Positions 9,119 to 17,949 of a DNA stretch of 64,000 nucleotides are shown piece after piece. Location: positions 1,654,382 through 1,718,381 of the forward strand of contig NZ_AFIG01000001.1 in NCBI RefSeq assembly GCF_000214595.1. The letters run 5' to 3'. Source of the stretch: Methylophaga thalassica MP. GTDB taxonomy: Bacteria; Pseudomonadota; Gammaproteobacteria; Nitrosococcales; Methylophagaceae. The translations under genes and the position numbers were made by a program. Within the stretch, counting starts at the first letter, position 1. Each line of letters starts with the position of its first letter. The notes below the pieces were generated by a model. It made no database searches and was not told the origin of the DNA. It saw nothing but the letters and a program-made list of their open reading frames with translations.

Positions 9119-11269
9119 CTATGTCGATGGAAAATGATGCTTTTTATACTTCTTCGAACGGTAAATAAAAACCGCGGGCATGACCATCAGCATAATCACA
9201 ATTATTACAATCCCCAATGGCCAGAGTATCGGCTGATTCCATTGAGACTGAAGTTTTTCACGCACACCCGTATCGATACGTCGGTATTTGAGCGTGTTAT
9301 TAGCCATTAAATTAGGCTTAACATTATGATTCCACTCGTGATAAAGCGAGAACTGTTTAGGATGAAAGCCCCATATCCAGGGCGTATCTTTCCTGACAAT
9401 ATCAACCATCTGTTTGATTATAGCCAATCGCTCTGGTGTGTTTGACATGGTGCGCATCTTTTCAAAAAGTTTGTCAAAGTCTTTATTTTGATAATTTGCT
9501 GTGTTTTCACCACCAAACTGAGCTCGACCATTTGGACCATAAAGTAAGAACAGGAAATTTTCTGGATCGGGATAATCGGCATTCCAGCCCCATTGGAACA
9601 TCTGTACCTGTCCGCGGCGGATTTTATCCTGAAAACGATTGTAGTCACTGCTGCGGAGAACCAGCTGTATTTTCAGCTTTCTAAACTGCTTACGCATCCA
9701 GTCCAAATCCGATTTGCTGTCAGGACCACTCGCGGTGATATCCATGTATATGACAAGTGGCTCACCTGTTTTTTTATCCCTGCCATTTGGATATCCAGCT
9801 TCCGCTAGAAGTTGTTTTGCTGCTTCTATGGATTTACGTTCAGCTTGACCATTCTTCCATGTATACATGTATGGATTGATACCCGCTTTACCTTCACTGT
9901 AGCCAAAAATACCTGGAGGAATAGGTCCCTGTGCAGGGATGCCGCGGCCATTAGCAAATATAGAAATATATTCTTCCTGATCTATGGCGATAGAAATCGC
10001 TTGTCGAAGTTTTCTGGCTCGCTCACTATATCCGCCAACGACAGGATCTAACATGTTAAATCCGGTATAAAAACTAGTCGCAGCAATGGCTGTTTCCAGT
10101 TTTATTCCTTTGGCTTTCATTTCATCACTTAAACCAAATTCGCCCGATGTTGAAATATTCACCGCTTGCTCGAAACTATCTGAACTTATGCCACTAACAT
10201 CATAGTAGCCCTGCATGAATTTTCCCCAGTAAGACGTATTTTCTTTTTCGAGAGTAAAAACAATTTTGTCTATCATGGGCAACGGTTTACCCGCATCGTC
10301 TAATAAGCCATTTTGCTTATCCGTGTCTTCCCCTTCTGCTGGATAGCGTTCACCGTGAAAGTTAGGATTTTTAGTCAACACCATGCGTCGGTTCGGATCA
10401 TTCTCAGTCATGTAAAATGGGCCAGTTCCGACAGGATACCAATCTAGAGTGATATTTTTATTAATCAGCCCTGGCTGGGAGTAAAATTCTTCCGCCTCCC
10501 ATGGGATAGGCGCAAAAAAAGGCATTGCTAACCAGTAATCCAGTTGTGGATATTTTCCGTATACTTTTATCTGATAGTGATAATCATCAATGGTCTTTAC
10601 ACCACTGATTTCATGCTGACGAAGGTCGACTTCACCCTGCTCTTTTCGAATGGCTCTTAACTGCTCAGCGTACTCTTTAAGCCCAACGATATGCTCCGCC
10701 ATCACTCCAAGGATTGGAGAATGGACTTCAGGGTGTGCCAGACGTTTTATCTGGTAGACAAAATCAGCGGCAACCAGCTGCCGTGTACCTGTTTTTTCAA
10801 AGTCCGCTAAATCTTCTACATTGGCGATTTGTTCGTCTGTTAAATGATGGTAAAGCCAGTTTCCATTCTCATCTTTTACAAACGCAGGGTGAGGCTGATA
10901 GAGAATATCGTGTTTGATAGGGATGCTATAGACAGAAAAGGCAATATTCTTGGCATTGGCATTAACCGGGTTATCGTCCTTATCCAAATAAACCACTTCC
11001 GGCATCGCTGAGGCCGACAATGGCTCGAGTTGATAGGGTCTTTTTAAATAATGATACTGATAAGGTGGCTCGTATACCTGACCAGTGATGATAGCTTCAT
11101 TCGCGCTGTAAGAACGGGCGGGATCTAAATGTTTAGGGCGAAGTGAAAAAGCGCTGTAGAGAATAGATTCATCACTGGATGCTTCTGGATAAGGTGAGTT
11201 TATCGCTTTCATATCACATGCTGTTACTAAGAACAGCACGCTACTAAGCAACCAATATTTCAATCTCAT
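9119..11269 (-). CDS. Peptide-type ABC substrate-binding lipoprotein with C-terminal membrane anchor
   Basis: The 716-residue protein is a family 5 (oligopeptide/dipeptide/nickel-type) extracytoplasmic solute-binding protein. The N-terminus is a lipoprotein signal with lipobox VTAC (Cys18), followed by Asp19. The central region has the SBP_bac_5 pattern (FSLRPKHLDPARSYSANEA; YPVGTGPFYMTENDP; RKLRQAISIAIDQEEY; FQWGWNADYPDPENFLFLLY). Unusually the C-terminus has a hydrophobic helix (about 679-701) followed by a basic tail (RSKKYKKHH), so both ends look membrane-attached. No permease or ATPase genes are adjacent: fabI is divergent and motA follows. The substrate is unknown; peptides are the family default. 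Confidence 0.85.
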   Translation of the reverse strand: MRLKYWLLSSVLFLVTACDMKAINSPYPEASSDESILYSAFSLRPKHLDPARSYSANEAIITGQVYEPPYQYHYLKRPYQLEPLSASAMPEVVYLDKDDNPVNANAKNIAFSVYSIPIKHDILYQPHPAFVKDENGNWLYHHLTDEQIANVEDLADFEKTGTRQLVAADFVYQIKRLAHPEVHSPILGVMAEHIVGLKEYAEQLRAIRKEQGEVDLRQHEISGVKTIDDYHYQIKVYGKYPQLDYWLAMPFFAPIPWEAEEFYSQPGLINKNITLDWYPVGTGPFYMTENDPNRRMVLTKNPNFHGERYPAEGEDTDKQNGLLDDAGKPLPMIDKIVFTLEKENTSYWGKFMQGYYDVSGISSDSFEQAVNISTSGEFGLSDEMKAKGIKLETAIAATSFYTGFNMLDPVVGGYSERARKLRQAISIAIDQEEYISIFANGRGIPAQGPIPPGIFGYSEGKAGINPYMYTWKNGQAERKSIEAAKQLLAEAGYPNGRDKKTGEPLVIYMDITASGPDSKSDLDWMRKQFRKLKIQLVLRSSDYNRFQDKIRRGQVQMFQWGWNADYPDPENFLFLLYGPNGRAQFGGENTANYQNKDFDKLFEKMRTMSNTPERLAIIKQMVDIVRKDTPWIWGFHPKQFSLYHEWNHNVKPNLMANNTLKYRRIDTGVREKLQSQWNQPILWPLGIVIIVIMLMVMPAVFIYRSKKYKKHHFPST

Positions 11270-11397
11270 ATAACCTCATTTCAAAGCAATAGATACTGTT
11301 TGCATGATAACAGTAGAAGATTACTGCATGCTTGCCCTTTCCGTCATCCCTAAAATCAGGTAAGTTATCCGCCTTTATATGTAGTTAGGAGAGACAC
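11270..11397. promoter_or_regulatory. Divergent intergenic region between the binding protein and fabI
   Basis: These 128 bases must hold promoters for both divergent genes. I see a TTATATG-like -10 candidate for fabI and a strong AGGAGA ribosome binding site just before the fabI ATG, but no -35 box I would defend. No operator-like palindrome was recognised. Confidence 0.4.
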
Positions 11398-12186
11398 ATG
11401 GGTTTTCTGCAAGGCAAACGCGCATTAATTGTGGGTGTCGCCAGCCCCCGCTCAATTGCATCTGGTATTGCTCATGCGATGGCACGTGAAGGTGCTGAAT
11501 TAGCTTTCACATATCAAAATGAGAAATTAAAATCACGCGTTGAAAAAATCGCTGAAGAATGTGGCGCGAACCCAGCGCTGGTCTTTCCTTGTGATGTTAG
11601 CAGTGATGATGAAATCAACAGTGTATTTGAATCATTAGGTCAACACTGGGATGGTCTTGATACTATCGTTCACTCTGTTGCATTTGCCCCCCGTGAACAA
11701 TTGCAGGGTGGCTTCGTTGATAGTGTGACCCGAGACGGTTTCGCTATGGCCAACGATATCAGTGCATACAGTTTTGCTGCTTTAGCGAAAGCAGGAAAAA
11801 ACATGATGGCGGGCCGTAATGGTTCATTATTGACACTGAGTTACTTAGGTGCTGAAAAAGCGATTGATAACTACAATGTGATGGGTGTAGCAAAAGCCGC
11901 TCTGGAAGCGACTGTCCGCTATATGGCCTACTCGCTTGGTGAACAAGGTATTCGTGTTAATGCAGTGTCAGCCGGTCCAATCAAAACACTTGCTGCTGCG
12001 GGTATCGGTGATTTTGGCAAAATGCTGGCTTATGGTGAACGCAATTCACCATTAAGAAGAAATGTCACCATTGAAGAAGTGGGCAATGTAGCTGCATTCT
12101 TATGTTCCGATCTGGCATCAGGTATCACAGGTGAAATCACCTATGTTGATGCCGGTTATAACATTGTCGGCATTGGTGATAAGTAA
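11398..12186 (+). CDS. fabI: Enoyl-[acyl-carrier-protein] reductase (NADH) FabI
   Basis: Catalyses the last reduction of each fatty-acid elongation cycle, using NADH. The 262-residue short-chain dehydrogenase has the FabI-type nucleotide loop ([13 protein letters not shown]). The catalytic Tyr149 and Tyr159 and Lys166 lie in [20 protein letters not shown]; the C-terminal [12 protein letters not shown] is typical. At the position of E. coli Gly93, known for triclosan resistance mutations, it has Ala (HSVAFAP), as many other FabI proteins do. The ATG has an AGGAGA site. The gene is followed by its own terminator, so it appears monocistronic. Confidence 0.97.
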   Translation: MGFLQGKRALIVGVASPRSIASGIAHAMAREGAELAFTYQNEKLKSRVEKIAEECGANPALVFPCDVSSDDEINSVFESLGQHWDGLDTIVHSVAFAPREQLQGGFVDSVTRDGFAMANDISAYSFAALAKAGKNMMAGRNGSLLTLSYLGAEKAIDNYNVMGVAKAALEATVRYMAYSLGEQGIRVNAVSAGPIKTLAAAGIGDFGKMLAYGERNSPLRRNVTIEEVGNVAAFLCSDLASGITGEITYVDAGYNIVGIGDK

Positions 12187-12212
12187 ACCGCTTATTTTTG
12201 CTGGTATTCTAA

Positions 12213-12241
12213 AAGGGCATTTATAAATGCCCTTTTTTTTG
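12213..12241 (+). terminator. Rho-independent terminator after fabI
   Basis: A GGGCATTTATAAATGCCC hairpin is followed directly by eight T residues, 27 bases after the fabI stop. This is a classical intrinsic terminator on the plus strand. Confidence 0.92.
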
Positions 12242-12260
12242 TTCAAAACATGGAGGCCTT

Positions 12261-13463
12261 ATGTCTCATAAACATGCCATGATTTTGCTGGCCTTCATTG
12301 TGCTGGGAGCAGTGAGTGGTGTTTTACTCGGTTGGTATAACCCCACGCTAGCCGTTAATATCAGCTGGCTTGGCACACTGTTTCTCAACGCTCTGAAAAT
12401 GACCATTATCCCTTTGGTGATTGCTTCCATTGTCAGTGGCATAGGTTCATTAGGCAACTTAAAGAAATTAGGCAAATTAGGTGGTTTTACGCTGCTTTAT
12501 TACAGTCTATCGACAGCAACTGCAGTCTTAATTGGACTCATCGTTGTTAATTGGATCCAGCCCGGCGCTGGTATGCAGTGGAGCCAAACGGCTGTGCCCG
12601 ACTATATTTTAGAAAAACAAAATACGGGTATCAGCGATATTATTCTGTCTCTCGTCTCCCCTAATCTGATTTCCTCAGCCGCACAAACTCAGCTTCTACC
12701 GCTCATTGTCTTTGCAATCCTGTTCTCTATGGCATTAAGTACCATAGGTGAAAAAGGTAAACCCGTGTTTCAGCTGTTTGATGGCATCAATGAGGCGATG
12801 ATGACCTTAGTGATCTGGGTTATGCATCTGGCCCCAATAGGTATTTTTGCTCTGATTGCTGCCAGATTGGGTAATGCGGGTGGTGGCGAACACTTTCTTG
12901 CCGAAATGAAAGCCGTTGGTTGGCATGTTGTGACCGTGTTAACAGGACTTTCTATTCATGGGGTCTTGTTACTACTGGTTTTATTTTTGATGACAAGACG
13001 GGGAACCTCCTACCTACTTGGTATGGCTCGTGCATTAGTGACAGCATTTGGTACAGCCAGCTCCTCTGCGACACTTCCATTAACAATGGAATGTGTCAGA
13101 GAGAATGGTGTCAGCCATAAAGTCAGTAAATTTGTATTACCGCTTGGCGCAACTATAAATATGGATGGTACAGCGCTATATGAAGCAGCAGCGGTGATGT
13201 TCATTGCACAGGCTTATGGTATTGATTTAAGCCTGACTCAGCAGGCCATTGTATTTGTTACTGCCACATTAGCTGCTATCGGTGCAGCTGGCATACCTGA
13301 AGCCGGACTGGTCACCATGGTAATTGTTCTAAGTGCTGTAGGCTTACCACTGGATGGCATCGCCTTATTACTCTCTGTTGATTGGTTCCTGGACAGGTTC
13401 AGAACCTCTATCAACGTCTGGAGTGATAGCGTGGGCAGTGCTATCGTTGATCGGTTCACATAA
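12261..13463 (+). CDS. Sodium/proton dicarboxylate or amino-acid symporter (DAACS family)
   Basis: Secondary transporter of the glutamate/dicarboxylate:cation symporter family (GltP, DctA). The 400 residues form about eight membrane helices plus re-entrant hairpins. The family signatures are visible: the serine-rich hairpin TASSSATLPLTMECV, the substrate/Na motif GATINMDGTALYEA, and the second hairpin AAIGAAGIPEAGLVTM. A GGAGG site precedes the ATG. Whether the substrate is glutamate/aspartate or C4-dicarboxylates cannot be decided from sequence by eye. It has terminators on both sides and is likely a single-gene unit. Confidence 0.93.
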   Translation: MSHKHAMILLAFIVLGAVSGVLLGWYNPTLAVNISWLGTLFLNALKMTIIPLVIASIVSGIGSLGNLKKLGKLGGFTLLYYSLSTATAVLIGLIVVNWIQPGAGMQWSQTAVPDYILEKQNTGISDIILSLVSPNLISSAAQTQLLPLIVFAILFSMALSTIGEKGKPVFQLFDGINEAMMTLVIWVMHLAPIGIFALIAARLGNAGGGEHFLAEMKAVGWHVVTVLTGLSIHGVLLLLVLFLMTRRGTSYLLGMARALVTAFGTASSSATLPLTMECVRENGVSHKVSKFVLPLGATINMDGTALYEAAAVMFIAQAYGIDLSLTQQAIVFVTATLAAIGAAGIPEAGLVTMVIVLSAVGLPLDGIALLLSVDWFLDRFRTSINVWSDSVGSAIVDRFT

Positions 13464-13466
13464 AAT

Positions 13467-13492
13467 AAAAAAGGCGCCCTAAGGCGCCTTTA
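13467..13492. terminator. Bidirectional terminator between symporter gene and ppiD
   Basis: An 8-bp stem AAGGCGCC/GGCGCCTT with a CTAA loop lies between two converging genes. The A-rich left flank gives a T tract on the minus strand, so it serves ppiD best; the plus-strand tail (TTTAATAAT) is weaker. Confidence 0.85.
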
Positions 13493-13514
13493 ATAATGCT
13501 CAATAAATAATCAT

Positions 13515-15398
13515 TTATTTCAGTGCATCCTGATGAATATCAATATCTGCATCATTGCGTAATTGGGCAATAAAGGCTTCAACCTCTGCCGATGCATAAA
13601 TGCTCGTTAACTGTTGTTGCAGAGCTTTCTTCTGCTCATCAGTAACATCATCAATATCGCCATTTTTAACCGCTGTTAATTTGATAACAACGTAGTTTCC
13701 ATTATCTGCTGAGAATCCTTCATACTCAGGTGCCGATAAAGGTTTTGGCATTGTGAACGCACGTTGAAGAATTTGACTGCTGACTTTCTCTGCATCACGA
13801 CCATAAAACTCGGCAGCCTGCCAGTTAGTTAACAGAGACTCAGGACTTTCGCTAGATTTGACTTTTTCTACTACAGACTCACCCTCATCTTGTGCCAGTT
13901 TTCTTGCTTTATCAAACACTAACTGTTGTTTGATTGCTGGAGAAACAGACTCAAAGGGTAAAACCGTTTCTGGTATATGTTTGTTCTTATGTACAACGAT
14001 AAGATCATTATCTGACAATTCAATCACAGCACTGTTTAGGTCATTCTTTAAGACATCTTCACTAAATGCTGCATCAATGACTTTCTTATTACTAGTGATC
14101 CCAGCCTCAGTTCCAGTTCGAGTAAAACTCTCGGTTGTTTTGATATCCAGACCAAGTGCCTCAGCCGCGACATCCAGACTATCGGGATTTTCGAAACTCA
14201 AATTGGCTAACTGTTCAGCTTTGTCATAAAAAATAGATTCAGCTTGCTGGCGACGATACATTTTCTCAACTTGATCACGCGCCTGATCAAATGTTTTGCC
14301 TTCTGGCTTTTGAATACCCGTCAGTTTAATCAGGTGATAACCAAATTCTGTCTTGACCGGTTCACTGACATCTCCGACATTCGTCAATGCAAATGCTGCT
14401 TCTTCGAATGCTGGATCCATGACGTCTTTACCAAAGAAACCAAGATCACCACCTTTTTCTGCTGATCCAGTATCATCAGAAGTTTCTTTTGCCAATAAGG
14501 CAAAGTCTTCACCGTTCTCTAAACGGGTTTGAATCGCTTTAATTTTTTCTAAAGCCGCATCGTCATCACCTTCAACTAAAATATGGCTTGCACGACGCTG
14601 TTCAGGACCCACAAATTGATTTTGATTATCAGCATAGAATTTTTTCAGTTCATCATCATTGACTTGAACCCCTTTCGCCAACTCATCAACCGATAACTCA
14701 ATATAGTTCAGTTTGACTTGTTCTGGAGCTGTATAAGCAGCTACGTTGTCCTCGTAATATTGCCTCACTTCGTCGTCATCCACATTCACTTTGTCAACGA
14801 ATCGCTGAATAGGAACGACACCATAAGCTAGCTCACGTTGTTGTCTCTCTAATCTCAATGCTTCATTAAGTAATTTAACACTGGCAATTGATGAATTCTG
14901 AATATTGGTGGTGAGCTCTTGAGATAATAAATCTGCTCTTAACTGCGCTTCATACTGAGCAGGGGTATAGCCTACCCGCGCCAGCACCATCCCGTAATAA
15001 TCGGAATCGAACTTACCATCACGTTGAAAAGCGGGAGTAGAACGGATGAACTGAGATACCGCAGCGTCACTTATGCGTTGTTTTAAGGTTTGATTTGCAT
15101 CTCGTAATAAACGTTGATCAATAAGCCCGTCTAATACGTCTTTTTTTACACTAGCGTTATCAAACATCGCTGGGTCAAATTGATCCCCCATCACGCTACG
15201 CATACGATCACGATACTGCTGTAACGACGTTTGTAGTTCTGTTTGGGTGATGGGTGAGCCATTCACTTCTGCCACAACAACCGACGAGGCGCCAGACAAA
15301 TATGAGTTAATGCCCCACAGAGCAAATGGAATACTAATTAAACCAACGATGAACCAGGCAATCCATCCCTGGGCGTGATTACGTATGAAATGCAACAT
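13515..15398 (-). CDS. ppiD: Periplasmic folding chaperone PpiD (parvulin-type)
   Basis: PpiD is an inner-membrane-anchored periplasmic chaperone that meets proteins emerging from the Sec translocon. The 627 residues show a single N-terminal membrane helix (about 12-35, [21 protein letters not shown]), a SurA/PpiD N-terminal chaperone domain (about 37-250), and a parvulin rotamase domain (about 265-360). The latter shows [10 protein letters not shown] and [20 protein letters not shown] second, degenerate rotamase-like region follows. The start is ATG. It lies downstream of the hup-tRNA unit but behind that unit's terminator, in the hup-ppiD order common in gammaproteobacteria. Confidence 0.95.
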   Translation of the reverse strand: MLHFIRNHAQGWIAWFIVGLISIPFALWGINSYLSGASSVVVAEVNGSPITQTELQTSLQQYRDRMRSVMGDQFDPAMFDNASVKKDVLDGLIDQRLLRDANQTLKQRISDAAVSQFIRSTPAFQRDGKFDSDYYGMVLARVGYTPAQYEAQLRADLLSQELTTNIQNSSIASVKLLNEALRLERQQRELAYGVVPIQRFVDKVNVDDDEVRQYYEDNVAAYTAPEQVKLNYIELSVDELAKGVQVNDDELKKFYADNQNQFVGPEQRRASHILVEGDDDAALEKIKAIQTRLENGEDFALLAKETSDDTGSAEKGGDLGFFGKDVMDPAFEEAAFALTNVGDVSEPVKTEFGYHLIKLTGIQKPEGKTFDQARDQVEKMYRRQQAESIFYDKAEQLANLSFENPDSLDVAAEALGLDIKTTESFTRTGTEAGITSNKKVIDAAFSEDVLKNDLNSAVIELSDNDLIVVHKNKHIPETVLPFESVSPAIKQQLVFDKARKLAQDEGESVVEKVKSSESPESLLTNWQAAEFYGRDAEKVSSQILQRAFTMPKPLSAPEYEGFSADNGNYVVIKLTAVKNGDIDDVTDEQKKALQQQLTSIYASAEVEAFIAQLRNDADIDIHQDALK

Positions 15399-15453
15399 AT
15401 GAAGAGAACCTTCCCGAAATGTTGTTAAAAACGGCTATTCTAATACAATAGGC

Positions 15454-15482
15454 AAAAAAAAAGGCGCATAAGATGCGCCTTT
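15454..15482 (-). terminator. Terminator of the hup-tRNA unit
   Basis: A perfect 10-bp stem (AAAGGCGCAT/ATGCGCCTTT, 3-base loop), with a run of T residues on the minus strand, lies 10 bases after the tRNA-Asp 3' end. It is the first recognisable terminator downstream of hup. Confidence 0.92.
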
Positions 15483-15491
15483 CCTCTTTTT

Positions 15492-15568
15492 TGGCGGAGC
15501 GGACGGGACTCGAACCCGCGACCCCCGGCGTGACAGGCCGGTATTCTAACCAACTGAACTACCGCTCC
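15492..15568 (-). tRNA. tRNA-Asp (anticodon GTC)
   Basis: The minus strand folds as a cloverleaf of 77 bases. It has the 7-bp acceptor GGAGCGG/CCGCTCC, anticodon stem CCGGC/GCCGG with loop CTGTCAC (anticodon GTC), T-loop TTCGAGT, discriminator G and an encoded CCA end. It is the second tRNA of a pair, 9 bases after tRNA-Val. Confidence 0.98.
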
Positions 15569-15577
15569 GTATATTCT

Positions 15578-15653
15578 TGGTGGGTGCTGAGGGGTTCGAA
15601 CCCCCGACCCTCGCCTTGTAAGGGCGATGCTCTCCCAGCTGAGCTAAGCACCC
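15578..15653 (-). tRNA. tRNA-Val (anticodon TAC)
   Basis: A 76-base cloverleaf on the minus strand: acceptor GGGTGCT/AGCACCC, anticodon loop CTTACAA (anticodon TAC), T-loop TTCGAAC, discriminator A, encoded CCA. Its 5' end lies only 12 bases after the hup stop codon, with no terminator between, so it is probably cut from the hup transcript by RNase P. Confidence 0.98.
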
Positions 15654-15665
15654 CAAGAAAAAAAA

Positions 15666-15938
15666 CTAGTTTACAGCATCTTTTAATGCTTTGCCAGCTT
15701 TAAATGCAGGAATTTTTGCAGCGGCAATTTTGATTTCTTCACCAGTACGTGGGTTACGACCAGTACGTGCTGCATGCTCACGAACAGAGAATGTACCGAA
15801 GCCAACTAAAGTGACTTGATCGCCACTGCTTAGAGCTTTAGTTACGGCAGATGTCATGCCATCAACAGCTTGTGCAGCTTTTGCTTTTGAAATGTCCGCA
15901 GCTGCAGCAACTGCATCGATGAGTTCAGATTTATTCAC
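15666..15938 (-). CDS. hupB: DNA-binding protein HU (beta type)
   Basis: HU is a small dimeric nucleoid protein that bends and compacts DNA. The 90 residues match the family end to end, including the signature [24 protein letters not shown] that forms the DNA-embracing arms. The start codon is GTG with a GAGGAA site 8 bases upstream. It is followed after 12 bases by tRNA-Val and then tRNA-Asp, sharing one terminator, so it appears to be a mixed mRNA-tRNA unit. A TTGACA-type promoter candidate lies about 90 bases upstream. Confidence 0.97.
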   Translation of the reverse strand: MNKSELIDAVAAAADISKAKAAQAVDGMTSAVTKALSSGDQVTLVGFGTFSVREHAARTGRNPRTGEEIKIAAAKIPAFKAGKALKDAVN

Positions 15939-16028
15939 AGCTTAATTCCTCATATCATTATTTATTTATGTCGTCCAAGTCCCAATAGCGACGTTAAGTT
16001 ATGCTTATGAGTCCCATTGGTTCTGAGT

Positions 16029-16057
16029 ATCTAACTACAGCAAAATCGGCGTGTCAA
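16029..16057 (-). promoter_or_regulatory. Candidate sigma-70 promoter of hup
   Basis: On the minus strand a perfect -35 box TTGACA (16057-16052) is followed after 17 bases by TTAGAT (16034-16029) as a weak -10. The predicted start leaves a leader of roughly 80 bases before the hup GTG. The -10 match is only moderate. Confidence 0.5.
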
Positions 16058-16154
16058 GACAGTTCATTTGTGTTGTTAGCAAGATTTTATCTAGCTTGAG
16101 TGAATAAGCCATCCAGTTAAAACCAATTTAGATCATCTGGCATGATTATTGAGA

Positions 16155-16955
16155 TTAAGCAGATGCAGCAAGATAACAACGAGTCAATCTGACAAAAGCT
16201 TCAACCGTAATCGTTTCAGGACGTTGTGTTGGATCAATATCAGCGGCCTGAAACATATCGATAGAAATCAATTTTTTCAATGTGTTAGCAATGGTTTTTC
16301 GGCGTTGACTGAATGCTTGAGTGACAATATGACTCAATGTTGCCATGTCGACATCACCACCGAGGCGTTGTTTACGAGGCTGTAAATAAATGATGGCAGA
16401 TTCAACTTTAGGTGCCGGTTCAAACGCTTCAGGAGGAACAACAAATAACATATCCGTCTCACACTGATGCTGAATCATGATACTCAACCGACCGTACTGC
16501 TTTGTTCCAGGCTGCGCACAGATGCGCTCAACAACCTCTTTTTGCAGCATAAAACACATATCCGTGATGTGTTGAGAATAATCAAGCAAATGGAATAGTA
16601 ATGGCGTTGTAATGTTGTAGGGCAGATTACCTATTATTCTCAACGGTTGGTGGTTACTGACAAGTTGATAATAGTCATACCGCAACGCGTCTGCTTCATG
16701 AATATTAAGCTGCTCATAGTTAGAAAACTGGCTTCTTAACAGTGGCACCAGATCTCTATCTAGTTCAATCACGTCAAGCTGCGTACAACGCTGTAATAGC
16801 GGCTCTGTTAAAGCACCTCGCCCAGGACCTATTTCAACAAGATGCTGACCTGCTTCCGGACTTATCGCTTCAATAATTGAATTAATAACTGACTGATCAT
16901 GTAGAAAGTTTTGTCCAAAGCGCTTTCTTGCTCGGGGGAAAGAAGATTGGGTCAT
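16155..16955 (-). CDS. rsmA: 16S rRNA (adenine1518/1519-N6)-dimethyltransferase RsmA/KsgA
   Basis: Dimethylates two adjacent adenines near the 3' end of 16S rRNA, a late step in small-subunit assembly. The 266 residues show the start motif KRFGQNFLHD, SAM-binding VEIGPGRGALTEPL, the catalytic IGNLPYNITTPLLF motif and the Arg/Lys-rich C-terminal domain (FSQRRKTIANTL). It follows pdxA by 13 bases in the classic surA-pdxA-ksgA order. The usual next genes apaG and apaH are not present; the hup promoter region comes next. Confidence 0.97.
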   Translation of the reverse strand: MTQSSFPRARKRFGQNFLHDQSVINSIIEAISPEAGQHLVEIGPGRGALTEPLLQRCTQLDVIELDRDLVPLLRSQFSNYEQLNIHEADALRYDYYQLVSNHQPLRIIGNLPYNITTPLLFHLLDYSQHITDMCFMLQKEVVERICAQPGTKQYGRLSIMIQHQCETDMLFVVPPEAFEPAPKVESAIIYLQPRKQRLGGDVDMATLSHIVTQAFSQRRKTIANTLKKLISIDMFQAADIDPTQRPETITVEAFVRLTRCYLAASA

Positions 16956-16962
16956 GATTTAC

Positions 16963-17949
16963 TCAATGTGTGTTAGCCATCGCAATGGCCATCGATAAAG
17001 CAGCATATAAACTGCTTGGATTAGCCTGACCGCTTGCAGCTAAATCAAGCGCTGTCCCGTGATCAACTGATGTTCTAATAAAGGGTAAACCCAAGGTGAC
17101 ATTAACGGCCTTACCAAAACCATGATGTTTCAAAACCGGCAATCCTTGATCATGAAACATCGCTAATACAACATCATAGTTCAGTAACTTATCCTGATTA
17201 AATATTGTATCAGCCGGCCAGGCACCTGAGACGGCATAGCCTGCTTTAATATAGGCATCAATCACGGGCTGGATAATATCCACCTCTTCACGTCCAAGAT
17301 GACCATCCTCACCCGCATGAGGATTTAAACCACATACGGCTATTCTTGGATTGACTAAACCAAAGTGTTGTCGCATCGACTGGTTAATAATCTCAATGAC
17401 TTGACTCAGTTCATCACGATTAATTGCGTCGGCGACCTCCCGTAAAGGTAAGTGTGTCGTTGCCAGTGCCACTTTTAACGACTCTGTTGCCAACATCATC
17501 ACCACTTTCTTGACACCAGCCCCATCAGCAAAAAACTCAGTGTGTCCTGTAAATGCTGCACCAGCATCGTTGATAATGCCTTTATGTACAGGCGCCGTTA
17601 CCACAGCATCAAATTCATGAGATAAACAGCCTTCCAAGGCTGTTTGCAGTGTTTCCAGCACATAGCGACTATTGAGCTTATCCAGTTGTCCTGCTGTAAC
17701 CGGCACTTTTAAGTGATGAGGCATAACGTAAAGCTCACCAGATTCAGCAATTTTAGGCGGCGCTGACAAATCGACTTCAATCATTTTAATTGATAGACCA
17801 AGTAGATCAGCTCGTTCAGCGAGTAATACTGGATCAGCAAGTGCAATGATTTGAGCCTGATGCTTATGCTGCGCTAGAGTCAGTACCAAATCAGGGCCAA
17901 TTCCAGCCGGTTCGCCTGGGGTTATTGCAATTCGTTTTATTTCACTCAA
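16963..17949 (-). CDS. pdxA: 4-hydroxythreonine-4-phosphate dehydrogenase PdxA
   Basis: NAD-dependent oxidation of 4-phosphohydroxy-threonine in pyridoxal 5'-phosphate synthesis. The 328 residues show ITPGEPAGIGPDL at the N-terminus, the metal-binding histidines in GHTEFFADG, in NPHAGEDGHLGREE and in MFHDQGLPVLKHHGFG, and a C-terminal RTSVDHGTALDLA. The only start compatible with the conserved N-terminus is TTG (17947-17949), which overlaps the surA stop as TTGA. Such an overlap suggests translational coupling to surA. Confidence 0.96.
   Translation of the reverse strand: MSEIKRIAITPGEPAGIGPDLVLTLAQHKHQAQIIALADPVLLAERADLLGLSIKMIEVDLSAPPKIAESGELYVMPHHLKVPVTAGQLDKLNSRYVLETLQTALEGCLSHEFDAVVTAPVHKGIINDAGAAFTGHTEFFADGAGVKKVVMMLATESLKVALATTHLPLREVADAINRDELSQVIEIINQSMRQHFGLVNPRIAVCGLNPHAGEDGHLGREEVDIIQPVIDAYIKAGYAVSGAWPADTIFNQDKLLNYDVVLAMFHDQGLPVLKHHGFGKAVNVTLGLPFIRTSVDHGTALDLAASGQANPSSLYAALSMAIAMANTH

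Noticed and set aside
11398-12186. Ala instead of Gly in the FabI triclosan region as a resistance mutation
   Set aside because: Ala is common at this position in natural FabI proteins, so it says nothing about selection.
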